From an uncultured Carboxylicivirga sp. (GTDB taxonomy: Bacteria > Bacteroidota > Bacteroidia > Bacteroidales > Marinilabiliaceae), in the NCBI GenBank assembly GCA_947503525.1, contig CANNEA010000003.1, forward strand, positions 744,001 to 808,000: 64,000 nucleotides of DNA, written 5' to 3'. Positions 35,484 to 45,083 of this stretch are shown one piece after another. Both the position numbers and the translations under genes were made by a program. The notes under the pieces were generated by a model, which worked only from the letters and a program-made list of their open reading frames with translations, ran no database searches and was not told the DNA's origin. Numbering within the stretch: position 1 is the first letter of the stretch; each line of letters starts with the position of its first letter.

Positions 35484-35615
35484 GCTTTTACAATAGGCCT
35501 ACTGATTATGTCATAAAATGTATCGAAGAAATATCGTTATGATATTTTTTAGATTACATTCTTTATCACTATATAATTCGATTGATTCATGGTGCAAAAG
35601 ACCTTCTTGAAAAAC

Positions 35616-35655
35616 AAATGAATGCTCCCAGAGCAAGCGCCGGGAACATTCATTT
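35616..35655. terminator. Hairpin between the glycanase operon and the KamA-like gene
   Basis: AAATGAATG (35616-35624) pairs with CATTCATTT (35647-35655), with CTCCC/GGGAA partly continuing the stem. It lies between convergent genes, so it may end both transcripts, although no long T run is present. A degenerate copy of the left half occurs at 38256-38282. Confidence 0.45.
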
Positions 35656-35681
35656 AAACTTAATTAAGACATTGACTATAT

Positions 35682-37880
35682 TCAATTAGAAGAATCTAAG
35701 TGGTTGGTGTAATTATTAGTGACTTTATAATCGTAGTCCGGATAATCATATATCGGAATTCGTTGTTCGGTTTCACCAATTGAGTAGCCCCAAATGCTTT
35801 CATAATCCAGCATATCTTCGCCAATATCTTCAAGTTGACGAAGATATTCACTTAATGATTTAGATTCAATAATAATCACCTTATCCATTTGTTTCATTAA
35901 CGGGCTATGTTTACGGGTATGATCCAATTCAAATTCCAATATTCTCCTTCCATAACGCGTAATACCAATGGTCCGGAATGTTAGGCTTTTACCTACTCCC
36001 GGTAAATTAAGCACATTCCTGTCGGTACCAAGAAATGGCAAAGTACTTTCCTGCATTAGCTGAGCCATTTCGGTTTCAATGGCGCCTGCGTTATTAGGAA
36101 ATTCCTTAATTACCGAATAATACTTTTCAGGAATTTTACCAATCACTTTTTCTTCCATCTGCTCCTGAACGGCTCTTTCGTTAGTCGCAAAATTGAAACT
36201 ATTCTCCATATATCCCTTCACACTAAAGGTATAGTAATTGATAATGCCAATTTCATTCAGGACCTTACGAAGCTTCGATGCATGCCCTCTGCGCGAAGCA
36301 GCAGTAATAAATACGTGCTGATTGGTTACTGTCCACCCTGCTGAGTTTAATAGTTTAATGGCCTTATGCGCCTCTGGAGTTACTTCCATTGGTGATTCAA
36401 AATGAGTTTGCATAAAAAACTGTTGCACTCCAATTTTGGACGCTTTTTTCTTAAAATCGCCCAATATCTTTACCAGTTCAGGGGTAACTCTTTGTGGCAG
36501 ATACACAGGTAATCGGCTCCCCAGCCTTATGCGTAAAATATGAGCATATTTTTCACCCTCTGGTTTATTTTTATTGGCCTCAACTTTGTTAGCAGCCATT
36601 GTATAGACTCTGTCCAGAATTTTTTCAAGTGATTTATCTGAACTCATCAAAGCATCACCACCAGTAATTAATATATCGCGTAATTGAGAATCCTTCTCAA
36701 AATATTCGAGTAAGGTGTCTAATTTATCATCCCAGGATTCCTTTGGTTTTAATTTATCCAGATTAAAATTCAAATTACCTCTCTGGAAATCATACATTCG
36801 TTGACACGATGCGCATAAGCCACCACAGGCTCGTCCCATTGTATCAGGAATAAGAATGGCCACTTCAGGGTAACGTCTGTGAATATTGTGATCGTTAGGC
36901 AAGTACCAACCGGCTGCATTAGGCTCACCAGGTTTTACTTTATCTTCTTTTTCCCAGGCCACAATATTGCCGTATTCATCAATTAATTTCTGGCTGTAAA
37001 TGACGTAATAACGAATGGCTAAGTCAGCACCAACCGCAAAATACGGTACCCTCACATGTAATAAGGAAAGGTAATAAGGGTTTACAAAAAATGGAATGCC
37101 CTTGGCCTCTGCTTCATACAATACTTTCATCGTATCCGGATCCAACGAATTGTCGAGTAATTCATTTAGTAAATCAGGCGACTTCACCGCAAATTTAAGA
37201 TGGAATAAGCGATCATCCCACCATTCCAAGGCTTTCAAGTATTTTTGTTCCTGCGATAAGCCTTCAGCAAAAAAGAATTTTTGGTCAGATATTTCGCCCT
37301 TATCAATTTTAGAGATGATGACTTTTATAATGCGTTCCTTATTCTCTTCTCTAAGTTTTATAATCCTTGGATCCAGACCGGAACACCATCTATCCATCCA
37401 TTCTTCAACTTGTTCCTTTGATGGGATATTTCGTTTAAATTCACCGCTGAATTGTCGGAACAACATCAGCATATCCTTAAAAAAATATGGTTTCGCTCCA
37501 CCCGTTCCGTGGGTTACAGCCAGCCAAATTAAATGAATAGGATTACTTATTGCCAATTCTCCTCTAAGGTTTGGATCCTCAAACTCGCGACCCGCATTGT
37601 CGATATAATCCAATATTCGGATAGCAGCAAAATCTTTCCAGCTTAGTTTTTCAAATGCTTCTCTACCGTGTTTTTCACGTTTATAAAAATGATAAGCGTC
37701 CTTATTTTTTTTAATTTCTTCCAACACCCAATTCCGTACCCCAACCAATACTTCAGTTTCATTTCTTGCATTTCGCATTATTTCTTCAAGTATCGGGTTT
37801 TCTCTCAGTAATTGCCTAAGAAGGATATGAGATTTTACTGAGATAGCAATGTGATCGAGTTTGTGAGGTGAAGTAGTCAT
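35682..37880 (-). CDS. Lysine 2,3-aminomutase-like radical SAM protein (KamA family), extended N-terminus
   Basis: A 732-residue cytosolic protein. The radical SAM cluster motif CxxxCxxC is seen as CGGLCASC near residues 349-356, followed by DILITGGDALMSS, RIRLGSRLPVYLPQR and FMQTHFESPMEVTPEA, all typical of KamA-type aminomutases. These bind a 4Fe-4S cluster, SAM and usually PLP. Canonical lysine 2,3-aminomutase is about 420 residues; here roughly 330 residues precede the cluster motif, as in a longer Bacteroidota subgroup of unknown substrate. No lysine fermentation genes are nearby. It is convergent with the glycanase operon. The family is certain; the reaction is not. Confidence 0.85.
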   Translation of the reverse strand: MTTSPHKLDHIAISVKSHILLRQLLRENPILEEIMRNARNETEVLVGVRNWVLEEIKKNKDAYHFYKREKHGREAFEKLSWKDFAAIRILDYIDNAGREFEDPNLRGELAISNPIHLIWLAVTHGTGGAKPYFFKDMLMLFRQFSGEFKRNIPSKEQVEEWMDRWCSGLDPRIIKLREENKERIIKVIISKIDKGEISDQKFFFAEGLSQEQKYLKALEWWDDRLFHLKFAVKSPDLLNELLDNSLDPDTMKVLYEAEAKGIPFFVNPYYLSLLHVRVPYFAVGADLAIRYYVIYSQKLIDEYGNIVAWEKEDKVKPGEPNAAGWYLPNDHNIHRRYPEVAILIPDTMGRACGGLCASCQRMYDFQRGNLNFNLDKLKPKESWDDKLDTLLEYFEKDSQLRDILITGGDALMSSDKSLEKILDRVYTMAANKVEANKNKPEGEKYAHILRIRLGSRLPVYLPQRVTPELVKILGDFKKKASKIGVQQFFMQTHFESPMEVTPEAHKAIKLLNSAGWTVTNQHVFITAASRRGHASKLRKVLNEIGIINYYTFSVKGYMENSFNFATNERAVQEQMEEKVIGKIPEKYYSVIKEFPNNAGAIETEMAQLMQESTLPFLGTDRNVLNLPGVGKSLTFRTIGITRYGRRILEFELDHTRKHSPLMKQMDKVIIIESKSLSEYLRQLEDIGEDMLDYESIWGYSIGETEQRIPIYDYPDYDYKVTNNYTNHLDSSN

Positions 37881-38787
37881 AAGGTCTGAATTATGGGATT
37901 AGCTCTAACTAAAGATAAGGAATTTATGTGTGAATATCTGTTAATAATTCAAAACTACTAAGTGAGTATTTGTATTATAAGCCTATCAATTCAATTAATA
38001 ACATCGATTATTAAGTTATTAATAACTAGTAATGCATAAGCATTTTACACATAGGAAGGGCTGAAGATATAAGTTGCATTCCGAATATAGACAACGTTGA
38101 TAATTTGCGAATAAGTTCAATTAAATGACCAATTTGTGTTTTAATGCTTTACCTATATAGAAACTATTACGCAAGTGTGTTTATACGATCAATATTTGGA
38201 GGCGCAAGTAGAAGCTTTTTAATAAACATGTTGTAAAAAAGTTATGTCGCAAACTAAATGAATGCCCCCAGACTAAGCTCCGAAGCATAAAATGACGTTT
38301 ACCTTGAAAGAATTATATTTCTGCCATAAGGGTTGGATAATAAGATAATATAGGATTAAACTACAAGTAATTGCGAATATCAAACCATTAAGCAATAGGA
38401 AAAGAACACAACGAAAATAGCTAATCGACCTGCACGCACGCCGGTGTTTATTAAAGCACAGCTAAAATATGTAAACCCCTTGTTTCCATATAGGATAGTT
38501 TTATTAAGGAGTATTACAAATAATCAAAAGTTGGAAATATTGCACTTGAAAGCATTTTATTGTATTTTTATTACAATCAATTACAAATAATTACTTGAAA
38601 CCTACGTATTGAATCATCTCCACGAATTGATCCATGCAAGGATATAAACAGTGTATTTAGAAAAAAAACTTGACTAAGCGACTAATTTTAGTTGCATGTG
38701 TTGTATTAATCAGAAAAGAAGGCAGTTAAATATACAAAATGACTATAACGTAATGTATTAGCTTTTTACAAACTACTTAACCATTCT
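37881..38787. other. Gene-poor AT-rich gap upstream of the KamA-like gene
   Basis: About 900 bases with stops in all frames and no recognisable protein. It contains a degenerate copy of the 35616 repeat at about 38256-38282 and ends in a DUF1254-like remnant. I see no RNA gene. It is probably the eroded remains of older insertions plus the promoter of the minus-strand KamA-like gene. Confidence 0.5.
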
Positions 38788-38940
38788 ATGTTTTATGAAA
38801 AGCCTCAAGGTGTGGCAGATGGTAATTATGTGAAGACACTTCCGGATAGAGGATGGTTTCAAATCATCAGATGCTACTCTCCAGCAAAGGGCTTCTTTGA
38901 TAAATCCTGGAGACCAGGTGAGCTTGAATTGGTTAAATAA
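38788..38940 (+). pseudogene. C-terminal remnant of a DUF1254/DUF1214 protein
   Basis: A 50-residue open frame starting MFYEKPQGVADGN and continuing GWFQIIRCYSPAKGFFDKSW, then RPGELELVK and a stop. This matches the C-terminal end of DUF1254/DUF1214 proteins (GKGWF..lR.Y.P...FFDKsWrPGeiE), which are normally over 400 residues. No upstream coding sequence for the rest is seen, so it is a truncated relic. It lies 50 bases before the first sulfatase gene. Confidence 0.72.
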
Positions 38941-38990
38941 GACACGAAAAAATTTAAATACAGTAATAATTAGAGCTAAAAACTAGAATC

Positions 38991-41342
38991 ATGAACTTAA
39001 AAAAAGCACTTTTAATCTTAGTTCTTTGTGCATTTGGTTTGACAAACTTGCTGGCACAACAAGAATTAAACCGGGAGATACTTCCTATTGTACTCCCTGA
39101 ACCTGCAACATATACTGAATTAGATTCGAGAGATGCAACACCTCCAGAGCCATTTTTCGTGGAAGCACCAAAGAATGCTCCAAATGTTGTTGTTTTTTTA
39201 ATTGATGATTTGGGAATGGGAGCTACAACTGCTTTTGGTGGTCCTATTCGGACTCCTACCATGGACAATCTTGCTGCAAATGGGTTACGCTATAATAACT
39301 TTAATACGACTGCCCTTTGTTCCCCAACCCGTATGGCAATAAAAACCGGAAGGAACCATCACACTTGTAATACTGGGTCAATTATGGAAACTTCAACTGC
39401 ATTCCCCGGAAACACTGGATCTTTACCTAGTAGCGTGGCTCCTCTGGCCGAAATGTTACGTTTAAATGGTTATAGCACCGCTGCTTTTGGGAAATGGCAT
39501 GAAACTGCTGCCTGGGAAACCAGCGTATCCGGCCCTTTTGACAGGTGGCCAACACAACAAGGATTCGATAAATTTTACGGCTTTATTGGCGGAGAAACTG
39601 ACCAGTGGGCACCACTTATTTACGATGGGCTTACGAAAGTAAATCCACCTAAAACAAAAGGTTATCATTTTACTACAGACATGACTAATCAGGCCATTAA
39701 CTGGGTGAAAGCACAACAATCAATGACTCCTGATAAGCCATTTTTTGTATACTTCGCAACCGGAGCAGTTCATGCCCCTCACCATGTGTCTAAAGAGTGG
39801 TCAGATAAATATAAAGGAGAGTTTGATAAAGGTTGGGATGAAGTAAGAAAGCAATCTACTGCAAATATGATAACCAAAGGTGTAATTCCTGAAAAAACGA
39901 AATTAGCACCAAAACCAAAGGATATAAAAGACTGGGATAAGCTCACTAGCGATGAGAAAAAACTATTCGCTCGCCAGGCGGAGGTATTTTCCGGATTCGT
40001 AGAAATGACCGATTATGAAATGGGTAGGTTAGTAGAGGCTATTAGAGAAATTGAAGAATTGGATAATACCTTAATTATTTTTATAGCCGGCGATAACGCT
40101 ACAAGCGCAGAAGGAGGAACTGTTGGAATGTATAACGAAATGACCTATTTCAATGGTGTAAAAGAGGAAGTAGAAGACCTTATTCCATTAATGGATGATT
40201 GGGGTTTAAAAAATACTTTTCCGCATATGGCTTCCGGTTGGGCTGTTGCTTTCGATGCGCCATACACCTGGACAAAACAAGTTTGTTCTGATTTAGGAGG
40301 TACAAAGACCGGTATGATTGTTCATTACCCGGATGGTGTCAAAGGGAAAAACGAAATGCGAACCCAATTTACTCATGCCATAGATATTGCACCAACCGTA
40401 TTGGAGGTTGCAGGTTTGCCTGAGCCTAAAGTTGTAAATGGTGTACCACAAACACCTATTGAAGGTACGAGTATGGCTTACACCTTTAATGATGCAAATG
40501 CCGCCGAACGTCATACCATTCAGTATTTTGAAATGTTTGGTAACCGCGCACTATATCATAACGGTTGGTATGCCCGAACTATACACAGGGCTCCATGGGA
40601 AACAACTAATTTACCTCCTTTGGAAGATGATGTATGGGATTTGTACAATACAAGAGAAGATTTTAGTCTGGTGAATAACCTGGCTGATAAATTCCCAGAA
40701 AAGCTAGAGGAAATGAAGGATTTATTTATGGCAGAAGCTGAAAAGTACCATGTATTGCCAATAGATGACCGGGTTATTGAAAGAACAAATGCCGCTATTG
40801 CAGGGCGGCCTGATGTTATGGGTGGCAGGACATCTTTAACCTTATATCCAGGAATGCAGGGAATGCTGGAGAATACCTTTATCAACATAAAAAATCGCTC
40901 ATTTTCAATAACAGCAGACATTGAAGTACAAGATATAGGCACTAAAGGAGTAATTCTTGCTCAAGGTGGCCGCTTTGGAGGCTGGGCGGTATTTATGAAA
41001 GATGATAAACCTGCGTTTATTTACAATTGGCTTGGACTGGAGCAATATACTGTGTACAGTGATACTAAGCTTAAAAAAGGAAAGGCAAATATAAAAATTG
41101 ACTTTGCCTACGATGGAGAAGGCTATGGAAAAGGTGGTGATCTCACTATTTATGTAGATGGAGAATCAGTGGCAACTGGAAGAATTGAAAAAACACAACC
41201 CAATATGTTCTCTGCTGATGAAACGGCAGATGTTGGGCTTGACAATCAAACACCTGTGGCCGTAACTGAAGATATTGGTTATGGGCCTGATGAAACAGCT
41301 TTTACCGGAGAGATTAAAAAAATTGTCATCGATATTGATTAA
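38991..41342 (+). CDS. Arylsulfatase (S1 family) with C-terminal lectin-like domain
   Basis: A 783-residue secreted sulfatase with a signal peptide (LCAFGLTNLLAQ). The formylglycine motif is C110-S-P-T-R in ALCSPTRMAIKTGR, the cysteine type. Metal ligands are likely in FLIDDLGMG (two Asp) and FIAGDNATSAEGG (Asp-Asn). FGKWHETAAW is the standard downstream motif. The alkaline-phosphatase-like domain spans about 45-600. The C-terminal 150 residues (SFSITADIEVQDIGTKGVIL, GGWAVFMKDDKPAFIYNW) resemble a concanavalin/LamG-like fold common in large arylsulfatases of the S1_4 type. Activity needs a maturase, not seen here. Substrate is unknown. Confidence 0.91.
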   Translation: MNLKKALLILVLCAFGLTNLLAQQELNREILPIVLPEPATYTELDSRDATPPEPFFVEAPKNAPNVVVFLIDDLGMGATTAFGGPIRTPTMDNLAANGLRYNNFNTTALCSPTRMAIKTGRNHHTCNTGSIMETSTAFPGNTGSLPSSVAPLAEMLRLNGYSTAAFGKWHETAAWETSVSGPFDRWPTQQGFDKFYGFIGGETDQWAPLIYDGLTKVNPPKTKGYHFTTDMTNQAINWVKAQQSMTPDKPFFVYFATGAVHAPHHVSKEWSDKYKGEFDKGWDEVRKQSTANMITKGVIPEKTKLAPKPKDIKDWDKLTSDEKKLFARQAEVFSGFVEMTDYEMGRLVEAIREIEELDNTLIIFIAGDNATSAEGGTVGMYNEMTYFNGVKEEVEDLIPLMDDWGLKNTFPHMASGWAVAFDAPYTWTKQVCSDLGGTKTGMIVHYPDGVKGKNEMRTQFTHAIDIAPTVLEVAGLPEPKVVNGVPQTPIEGTSMAYTFNDANAAERHTIQYFEMFGNRALYHNGWYARTIHRAPWETTNLPPLEDDVWDLYNTREDFSLVNNLADKFPEKLEEMKDLFMAEAEKYHVLPIDDRVIERTNAAIAGRPDVMGGRTSLTLYPGMQGMLENTFINIKNRSFSITADIEVQDIGTKGVILAQGGRFGGWAVFMKDDKPAFIYNWLGLEQYTVYSDTKLKKGKANIKIDFAYDGEGYGKGGDLTIYVDGESVATGRIEKTQPNMFSADETADVGLDNQTPVAVTEDIGYGPDETAFTGEIKKIVIDID

Positions 41343-41452
41343 ATAGCTCACAAGGCAGGAAAAAAATAGGGCAGTAAGGTATTGCTGAAGGTTCTGATTC
41401 CAATCATAATTAGTATTGGTGGATAAGTTGGTAATCCTGTTCTGCCCTGTAT

Positions 41453-41588
41453 TTTATACCAATTGCATGACAAAATGCGGTGAATGCCATTTTGCTGTTT
41501 GCAATGGTTAATGCCGATACATATTTGAAGAGGCTTTAGGAGAGAAGCGAACTAAAGACGCATTTCAAATAGTAATCGGTATTATACC
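41453..41588. mobile_element. Candidate MITE with imperfect terminal inverted repeats
   Basis: A segment of about 135 bases between two sulfatase genes. Its left end (TATACCAATTGC... AAAATGCG) and the reverse complement of its right end (AATACCGATTAC... AAATGCG) match over about 26 bases with mismatches. Internal stems are CAAAATG/CATTTTG (within 41470-41495) and CTTTAG/CTAAAG (within 41534-41556). No coding sequence. The structure suits a non-autonomous transposable element; no second copy exists in this window to prove mobility. Confidence 0.45.
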
Positions 41589-41637
41589 CTAATACGTTCT
41601 GTTTATAAAACTAAACTCTAACTAAGATTTACCGATC

Positions 41638-43065
41638 ATGAAAAATATTGCAACATTCCTTTTATCATTCTTTCTTATTGCAAGCAGTCTTGCCCAGGAA
41701 AAACCAAATATTGTTTTAGTTTTCCTCGACAATTTTGGCTACGGAGAACCTGGATTCAATGGAGGGGGTATAACCCGTGGAGCACCAACACCAAAACTCG
41801 ACAAATTGGCATCAGAAAGTTTACGTTTAACCAATTTTAATGTTGAAGTACAATGTACACCTTCTCGATCGGCAATTATGACTGGTCGTTATGCCATTAG
41901 AAGCGGTAACGCAGCCGTTCCTTTGGGAGAAGGCGTTTATGGCTTAGTGCAATGGGAAGTAACCATGGCTGAGATGCTCTCAGATGTTGGCTATGCAACT
42001 GGAATGTTTGGCAAGTGGCACTTGGGAAGAACAGAAGGTCGTTTCCCAACCGATCAAGGATTCGATGAATGGTATGGAATACCAAATTCTACTGATGAGT
42101 CAGTCTATTCGGAATTGGATGGTTTTGCCGAAAGTGGAGTTGCTGAAACTTTTGTAATGGAGTCAAAAAAAGGCGAAACTCCTAAGAAGGTAAGACCTTA
42201 TCGCGTAGATTATCGTCCACTAATTGACCGGGACTTAACCGACAAGGCTTTGGATTTTATGGAGCGAAAAGCCAAAGATAAACAACCATTCTTTTTATAT
42301 CTGCCATATACAGCCACTCACTTTCCAACCATGCCACATCCTGATTATGAAGGAAAAACCGGAAATGGGGCATGGGCTGATTTGCTAACCCAAATTGACG
42401 ATTACACTGGAGAACTTTTGGCTAAGGTTGATAACTTAGGAATAGCTGAAAATACCATATTTATCTTCACCGCAGATAACGGCCCGGAAGCTTTAGATTT
42501 TCAAAATACCAGTTTAACCGTTGAAACAGCAATTAATGGCTCAGCCGGCCCTTGGAGAAGTACTTTGTTTTCAAGTTTTGAAGGAGCCTTACGTGTTCCT
42601 TTTGTTATACGTTGGCCCAATAAAATTCAAGCAGGTTCAGAAAGTGATGAAATTGTGCATGCCATGGATTTATTCCCAACTTTTGCTGCTATAACAGGAG
42701 GTAAAGTCCCTCAAGACCGTGAAATAGATGGTATTGAAATGTCTGATTTCTTTTTAGGAAAAAAACAAGAGTCTGGTCGTGAAGGATTTGTTGTTTATAT
42801 GGGTAGGGAAATTTTTGCTGTAAAATGGAGGAACTGGAAATTACATTTTAAAGAGCAAAGTGCTTGGAATGGTAAATTAGACACTTATACCATGCCAAGA
42901 GTCTATAACCTCTATTCTGATCCTCAGGAGAAAAACAATGTACTTTTCCCTAACACTTGGGTTCCCAAAGCTGCGCTGGAACAGTTAACAGAACATATGG
43001 TTTCTTTAAAAAAGCGTCCAGCCATTATGATGGGGCAAAAAGACCCTTATAAACCAGCGAATTAA
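41638..43065 (+). CDS. Sulfatase (S1 family, formylglycine-dependent)
   Basis: A 475-residue secreted sulfatase with a signal peptide (LLSFFLIASSLAQ). Formylglycine motif C73-T-P-S-R in VQCTPSRSAIMTGRY; metal-binding Asp in NIVLVFLDNFGYG and IFTADNGPEA; FGKWHLGRTEGRFPT is the conserved block. Ending is compact, with no lectin domain, unlike the neighbouring enzyme. It is separated from that gene by a candidate MITE and followed 24 bases later by a broken outer-membrane protein gene. Sulfated algal glycans or small aryl sulfates are possible substrates. Family certain, substrate unknown. Confidence 0.92.
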   Translation: MKNIATFLLSFFLIASSLAQEKPNIVLVFLDNFGYGEPGFNGGGITRGAPTPKLDKLASESLRLTNFNVEVQCTPSRSAIMTGRYAIRSGNAAVPLGEGVYGLVQWEVTMAEMLSDVGYATGMFGKWHLGRTEGRFPTDQGFDEWYGIPNSTDESVYSELDGFAESGVAETFVMESKKGETPKKVRPYRVDYRPLIDRDLTDKALDFMERKAKDKQPFFLYLPYTATHFPTMPHPDYEGKTGNGAWADLLTQIDDYTGELLAKVDNLGIAENTIFIFTADNGPEALDFQNTSLTVETAINGSAGPWRSTLFSSFEGALRVPFVIRWPNKIQAGSESDEIVHAMDLFPTFAAITGGKVPQDREIDGIEMSDFFLGKKQESGREGFVVYMGREIFAVKWRNWKLHFKEQSAWNGKLDTYTMPRVYNLYSDPQEKNNVLFPNTWVPKAALEQLTEHMVSLKKRPAIMMGQKDPYKPAN

Positions 43066-43089
43066 TCGGCTTATTTAAAATTTAATGCT

Positions 43090-43930
43090 ATGAGTTCAAA
43101 TAAACTTATAATACTTCTTGTGCTTGGTGTATTTACGTTCACCCTTGGATATGCTCAAGAAAAAAAGGATAATACAGGAACCAATCCGGCCAACTTTACC
43201 TACGATACCAGGTTTTATTCTGAAATGGCAAAGTTACCTGATTCAAAAAGCTCCTACCTTACCAATATTCTTGAGTTTCGATGGCCATTAGGGAGGGATG
43301 TAGCGAAAACAGCTGGTGTAGAAAACGAAAATCTGGTTTACGATTTAGGGAAGAAATTTGGTACAAGAATGCGTTTTAGGTACAGAGACCTTAACATTGC
43401 AACTCCAGGAGAAGGAATATTTGATAATTCCAATGTATCGGGAATTGAAGATATTGATATGCGGGTGTTATGGATGGCTTATGGAAGTAAAAAAGTCAAT
43501 TTTACCCGGTTTGGAAACAACATTTAATACCGAAAGCCATGATGCCTTAAGGTTTAATGCCAATGTATTAGCGCCAACATTATTTGCAGTTTTTCCAGGA
43601 CTATTGGGTAAAGGCAGCCTTTTTGTACCAAGGTATCAATATTTATTCAATGTTGATGGAGGCGCTGCCAATAGTATTAATCGCAGTCTGCTTGATTTAT
43701 ATTTTGTATGGTTGCTAGGTAAAGGAGCCAACTGGCTTATTATTGATCCACAAATTGTGGTAGACCACGATTATAACACCTTTCCAACAATAGCTGAAGT
43801 CGATTATGGTTTAATGATTAAGGCTTTACCGGGTGCTAGTGTTTATATTAGACCTTGATTTGGGATAGGCGGCGATCGACCATACGATTGGAATTTTGAA
43901 GGTGGACTTAAGTTCACGCTTCTCGCCTGA
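43090..43930 (+). pseudogene. Outer-membrane beta-barrel protein gene broken by a frameshift and a stop
   Basis: The first frame (43090-43527) gives a signal peptide (GVFTFTLGYAQ) and barrel-like strands up to MAYGSKKVNF, then ends quickly. The next frame continues the same protein, PGLETTFNTESHDALRFNAN, to YIRP and a TGA at 43856-43858. After that stop the same frame reads FGIGGDRPYDWNFEGGLKF and ends at 43930, as a barrel terminus should. So there is an indel near 43490-43510 and a premature stop. Joined, it would be about 280 residues. I cannot name the family; porin or transporter-like is a guess. Two lesions argue against a sequencing error. Confidence 0.75.
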
Positions 43931-44100
43931 ACTCTTGGATTAAATGTTTAAAGTATTCCTGGATTTTAAAAACAGTTTCATATTAAATCACTAGACATTA
44001 GTTACAATAAAGGGGTGGACCAACACAATCCTACATTAACAAAAGACTCAAAGAAGAAAGATTGTAAGTTGACACCTATATTAACATCTTAAAAATAATA

Positions 44101-44131
44101 AAAGCCATCAAATCAATGATTTGATGGCTTT
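44101..44131. terminator. Long perfect hairpin terminating the tRNA-Arg transcript
   Basis: Fifteen bases (44101-44115) pair perfectly with the fifteen at 44117-44131 (AAAGCCATC... GATGGCTTT). On the minus strand the stem is followed by T-rich sequence (TTTTATTATT), so it is a good intrinsic terminator just past the tRNA 3' end. Confidence 0.85.
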
Positions 44132-44135
44132 TATG

Positions 44136-44209
44136 TGATCCCGGCAGGACTCGAACCTGCAACCTCTGCGGCCGTAACGCAGTGCTCTATCCAATTAAGC
44201 TACGGAACC
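44136..44209 (-). tRNA. tRNA-Arg (anticodon ACG)
   Basis: Read on the minus strand, the 74-base sequence begins GGTTCCG and ends CGGGATC plus discriminator A, giving a 7-bp acceptor stem with G-T wobbles. D-arm TAGCTTAATTGGATAGAGCA, anticodon arm CTGCG-TTACGGC-CGCAG with ACG, and the T-arm GGTTCGAGTCC are all present. CCA is not encoded. A strong hairpin follows. Confidence 0.96.
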
Positions 44210-44320
44210 GTTTCATTGAGTATTTTTCTCAAATGCGGTGCAAATAAAACCAAATTGAATTAATTACGCAAATTCAACAATAACTTTGTTTGCACCATAT
44301 TTCTATGTCCTTAATAATGA

Positions 44321-45034
44321 CTATTGACCGTCGCCCGATTCTTTTACCTTTCCTCCGGTATTTTCCTTTTTCTCTACTTTATCCGGATTACCATGATAAT
44401 AAACTGTACCACCTGAACCTGCTGTTGCAGTTAATTTGTCATTTACCGTAATTTCCACATTACTTCCCAAGGTAGATTTTACAATAGCTTCAGAACTCTC
44501 TAAAGGATAACTTAAGTATTTACCACCAGTTCCTATATTCACTTCCTGTACCTTGCAAGTACCTGATAACTCTGTTCGCGATGCTGAACCCGATACTTCT
44601 ATGGCGTTAACATCCACATCCAGTTCAATACTTGAATCAGTACCAGCTCTAATTTTTAATTTATCGGCATATATGGTATTGTCCGCATCAATGCTGGCAC
44701 CAGAGCCTGCTTCAATCTCTCTAATGGTTTTATACGTTACATATACCTGAACAGCCATGTCCTTGTATATCTTAGTTTTCATCTTCACATTTAACTGACG
44801 GCTTTTTAATTCGGTAACCACATCCGTTAAATTCCCATTACGTATGCGAACTTCAACAGATTCTTTACTTCCTTCAATTAAGGTGACATTAATACCTTTG
44901 CTAGCTTTAACTCTATCGAACGAACCCATTTTACGTACCTGGTTTTGTTCGTTGGCAGTTTTTTCTTCCTCTTCCTGAGCATTTACCCCAAATATGATAA
45001 ACATTGATAGTAGGAGTGTGCTGAAAATCTTCAT
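44321..45034 (-). CDS. DUF2807 head-GIN-domain putative auto-transporter adhesin
   Basis: A 237-residue exported protein with signal peptide MKIFSTLLLSMFIIFGVNAQ. The body is a right-handed beta-helix-like repeat of short beta strands typical of DUF2807: FDRVKASKGINVTLIEG, ESVEVRIRNGNLTDVVTEL, EIEAGSGASIDADNTIYADK, ending TATAGSGGTVYYHGNPDKVE and a charged tail. Such proteins are common in Bacteroidota; a surface or adhesin role is proposed but unproven. It stands alone, downstream of the SNF2 helicase gene on the same strand with a 49-base gap, so it might be cotranscribed. Confidence 0.85.
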   Translation of the reverse strand: MKIFSTLLLSMFIIFGVNAQEEEEKTANEQNQVRKMGSFDRVKASKGINVTLIEGSKESVEVRIRNGNLTDVVTELKSRQLNVKMKTKIYKDMAVQVYVTYKTIREIEAGSGASIDADNTIYADKLKIRAGTDSSIELDVDVNAIEVSGSASRTELSGTCKVQEVNIGTGGKYLSYPLESSEAIVKSTLGSNVEITVNDKLTATAGSGGTVYYHGNPDKVEKKENTGGKVKESGDGQ

Positions 45035-45083
45035 GTGCTTAAGTTTATGTGTCTTAAAATTAATAATACGAATCTATCAAAAA

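Noticed and set aside
43358-43858. Independent gene in the second frame of the broken barrel protein
   Set aside because: Its first 45 residues are a shadow of the first frame; the sequences join into one barrel protein across an indel.
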